From the NCBI GenBank assembly GCA_964390565.1, contig CAYMII010000017.1:1-64000 (forward strand): a stretch of 64,000 nucleotides of DNA, written 5' to 3'. Both the position numbers and the translations under genes were made by a program. The DNA is from UBA8529 sp964390565 (GTDB lineage Bacteria; Bacteroidota; Bacteroidia; Bacteroidales; Tenuifilaceae). Below the pieces are notes generated by a model. That model saw only the letters and a program-made list of their open reading frames with translations, ran no database searches and was not told where the DNA came from. Below, piece after piece: positions 62,061 to 64,000 of this stretch; the stretch's first letter is position 1; every line of letters begins with the position of its first letter.

Positions 62061-62090
62061 ATTAGGCACATTAGAACACATTAGAAATTG
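62061..62090 (+). repeat. Degenerate ACATTAGAAC-type repeat
   Basis: ATTAGGCACATTAGAACAC followed by ATTAGAAATT: three roughly 10-bp units between convergent genes. It belongs with the other degenerate spacer tracts and resembles the left-edge repeat in style. Confidence 0.45.
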
Positions 62091-62212
62091 TTTGTGAACT
62101 ATTTTGGTAATAGATAATGTTACCCTCTGTTTTAAGGTTTAAGTCTTCTGTAAATTGATTTTTTGAAGTTGTCTATTAGGCCTTGAAGCAATGCCTATGT
62201 GACCTACTGTGA

Positions 62213-62734
62213 CTATTGTGGTGAAATGCTTTGGCTTAACTTCTCTCTATAAATCTCATAGTTCTCATCATCGAAACAAACAAAAATAACCTTTTTGGGG
62301 TATTTGTTTTTACAGATGAACTCGCGAATAGCTCTAAAAGCAATTTCGGCAGCAGATTTCTTTGGAAATCCATATACTCCTGTGCTGATATTTGGAATAG
62401 CAATGGTTTCAATATTATGACTCATGGCTAACTTTAAACTATTTTGATAGGCATTACGAAGGAGATCTATTTCATCTTTATAACCACCTCGCCAAATTGG
62501 GCCAACAGTATGAATGATATGCTTTGCAGGTAATTTATAACCTTTAGTAATTCGTGCTTCTCCAGTAGGACAACCACCAATTTTTCGACATTCTTCCAGT
62601 AATTCAGGCCCTGCGGCATCATGAATTGCTCCATCAACGCCACCACCACCAAGCAAACTCTCGTTTGCTGCGTTTACTATGGCGTCAACGTTTAGCGTTG
62701 TAATATCACCCTGAATTACCTCGATTGTACCCAT
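62213..62734 (-). CDS. Macrodomain protein (O-acetyl-ADP-ribose deacetylase-like)
   Basis: A 173-residue macrodomain: VIQGDITTLNVDAIVNAANESLLGGGGVDGAIH at the N-terminus, HIIHTVGPIWRGG, and ISTGVYGFPKKSAAEIAF near the ligand-binding loops. This is the YmdB/MacroD subgroup, which removes ADP-ribose or acetyl-ADP-ribose groups. It follows pheT by 54 bp with a long palindrome between them. Confidence 0.93.
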   Translation of the reverse strand: MGTIEVIQGDITTLNVDAIVNAANESLLGGGGVDGAIHDAAGPELLEECRKIGGCPTGEARITKGYKLPAKHIIHTVGPIWRGGYKDEIDLLRNAYQNSLKLAMSHNIETIAIPNISTGVYGFPKKSAAEIAFRAIREFICKNKYPKKVIFVCFDDENYEIYREKLSQSISPQ

Positions 62735-62744
62735 ATTTTAAAAA

Positions 62745-62779
62745 TAACCCCATTAGGGTTTTAAACCCTGATGGGGTTA
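62745..62779. terminator. Long palindrome between pheT and the macrodomain gene
   Basis: TAACCCCATTAGGGTTT and its inverse (62745-62779) form a 17-bp stem with one T-G pair and a single central base. In the direction of pheT it is followed by a T-rich run, as in terminators. Its length and style also resemble the 30-bp REP-like palindrome near the first RAYT. Confidence 0.6.
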
Positions 62780-62788
62780 AAAATATTA

Positions 62789-64000
62789 TTATCGAATTTG
62801 TGCCCCTAACTCTTTCCCAAAAACCTGAATAAAGTTATTCATTGTTTTATCAATCTGAATATCGGTAAGGGTTTTGCTTTCATCCATTAGGATAAAGCTT
62901 ACCGCGTACGATTTCTTATTTTCCCCCAAATTCTTACCCTCATATACATCAAAAAGATTGATTCTCTTGAGAAGTTTCTTCTCAGTTACAAAGGCAAGTT
63001 TCTGAATTTGGCTATAGGTTACGCTCTTATCGAGTAGTAACGCTAAATCTCTGCGAACTTCAGGGAACTTAGGAAGTTCCTTGTAGGTAATCTTTAGATT
63101 TAATGAGTGTTCAAATACATGATTCCATTTGAACTCAGCAAAGAAAACCTCTGCCTTCAAATCAAACGACTCAAGGATATTCTGATTTACTAATCCGAAT
63201 GTAACAAGAGGTTTGTTTTTGAGGCTATAAGATAAACCATATCCAAAGATATCCGATGGAGCATCTTCGATGGTTAGAGTATCTATATCAAAGCCAAAGC
63301 GGGTAAGGATTGAGTGCACATAACCTTTAATGGTGAAGAAACTTGCCACTTGTGGTTTTTGAACCCACGATTCAGAAGATTTTTCGCCAGTAACCCAAAC
63401 CCCAAGTCTTAAATCTTCGCTATACGATTTTAAAGGCTCTTGCGATCTGTCAGCACTTGCATTGAACTTGTAACAGTTACCAAATTCGTATAGTTTAAGA
63501 TTTAAATTACGATGATTAGTGTTGCGCTGAACAGCCTCTAGGCCTCCGAATAAAAGGGTTTGACGCATACCGCTAAGATCGTTGCTTAAGGGGTTCATTA
63601 TTTGAACCGTGTTTTCGGCAGGGTAGGTACTTAGATCCTTATAGTACGATGATTTTGTTAGCGAATTACACATGGTTTCGTTGAAACCATTGGATGTAAG
63701 ATAATCAGATATTAGGTTGATGATTTGGTGCGTATCAGGTTTCTTCGAGTAGCCAAGTGTACTGTTTACCTTTTCGGAGAATTCAACGTTGTTGTAGCCA
63801 TAAATACGAAGCACATCTTCAACGATATCAGCCTCGCGCTGAACATCAACTCGATAGGGTGGAACAGCAAGTGTCCACACATCGGCTTCTACCTTAACTA
63901 CTTTAATTTCGAGTCCTTCAAGGATTTTCTTGATTGTAGCAACAGGAATCTCTTTCCCAATAAAGGTTGTAGTTCTCTTAAGGTTGTACTCAACCTTGAA
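62789..64000 (-). CDS. pheT: Phenylalanyl-tRNA synthetase beta subunit, 3' part
   Basis: 404 codons of PheT are visible; the frame runs past the right edge with no start (the family is about 800 residues). Visible are the B5-like part (AVPPYRVDVQREADIVEDVLRIYGYNN), the core with PLSNDLSGMRQTLLFGGLEAVQRN and FEFGNCY-type residues, and the C-terminal anticodon-binding domain (PKFPEVRRDLALLLDKSVTYSQIQ). The subunit charges tRNA-Phe with PheS. Confidence 0.95.
   Translation of the reverse strand, partial: FKVEYNLKRTTTFIGKEIPVATIKKILEGLEIKVVKVEADVWTLAVPPYRVDVQREADIVEDVLRIYGYNNVEFSEKVNSTLGYSKKPDTHQIINLISDYLTSNGFNETMCNSLTKSSYYKDLSTYPAENTVQIMNPLSNDLSGMRQTLLFGGLEAVQRNTNHRNLNLKLYEFGNCYKFNASADRSQEPLKSYSEDLRLGVWVTGEKSSESWVQKPQVASFFTIKGYVHSILTRFGFDIDTLTIEDAPSDIFGYGLSYSLKNKPLVTFGLVNQNILESFDLKAEVFFAEFKWNHVFEHSLNLKITYKELPKFPEVRRDLALLLDKSVTYSQIQKLAFVTEKKLLKRINLFDVYEGKNLGENKKSYAVSFILMDESKTLTDIQIDKTMNNFIQVFGKELGAQIR

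Overview
The window is a low-GC stretch of a Bacteroidetes chromosome, probably from an anaerobic, hydrogen-evolving, amino-acid-fermenting member of or near the order Bacteroidales. The evidence is gene content (Bacteroidetes-style LytS/LytTR pairs, TPR-fused hybrid kinases, PD40 outer-membrane proteins, YicC-Gmk-NadD order, a Bacteroides-like tryptophanase, a type II NADH dehydrogenase) and several promoter candidates of the Bacteroidetes type (TTTG, then TANNTTTG). I see no rRNA, tRNA or CRISPR array.

Layout. 1-5.4 kb: CsgG-like lipoprotein with an abnormal 3' end, GH25 lysozyme, a three-gene operon of a NapH-like Fe-S membrane protein with a LytS kinase and LytTR regulator, an LPP20-like protein, a DsbA-family oxidoreductase. 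5.5-15.8 kb: two large sensor kinases, small hypotheticals with a TfoX C-terminal-domain protein, a TPR/PD40/SPOR envelope protein, an acetyltransferase. 16.1-28.6 kb: the centrepiece, a divergent [FeFe]-hydrogenase locus. Leftward: a thioredoxin-like [2Fe-2S] protein, a sensory hydrogenase fused to PAS (HydS1), a SpoIIE-type phosphatase. Rightward: HydC, HydB, HydA (electron-bifurcating hydrogenase), a second sensory hydrogenase fused to a histidine kinase (HydS2), a receiver protein, a receiver-kinase protein, and the NADH-sensing repressor Rex. 28.6-39.6 kb: a RAYT transposase with palindromes, ribF, the TM1266-type regulator with hydG, a large peptidase-MA/PD40 barrel protein, a LiaF-like/LytS/LytTR operon, hydE. 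39.7-47.9 kb: ADP-forming acyl-CoA synthetase, small membrane proteins, flavodoxin, aminotransferase and a four-subunit 2-oxoacid:ferredoxin oxidoreductase. 48-64 kb: a DUF4143 ATPase, ndh, a second RAYT inside a ten-hairpin REP-like array, nadD-gmk-yicC, a MATE exporter, tryptophanase, a UbiA-type prenyltransferase, a TPR kinase with an NtrC-type regulator, a macrodomain protein and the 3' part of pheT, which runs off the right edge.

How the parts fit. Aminotransferase and tryptophanase yield 2-oxoacids; the VOR/KOR complex oxidises these to acyl-CoA with reduced ferredoxin; the ADP-forming synthetase makes ATP from acyl-CoA; HydABC can recombine reduced ferredoxin and NADH to H2. HydE and HydG build the H-cluster (HydF is not in the window). 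Two H2-sensor-like proteins with opposite signalling outputs (phosphatase, kinase) and Rex appear to control the locus. A Rex-type palindrome overlaps the start site of the HydS1 operon and another precedes ndh; a third, exact-consensus one lies orphaned downstream of ndh.

Limits: everything here comes from reading sequence and family knowledge. No database search, alignment or folding program was run.
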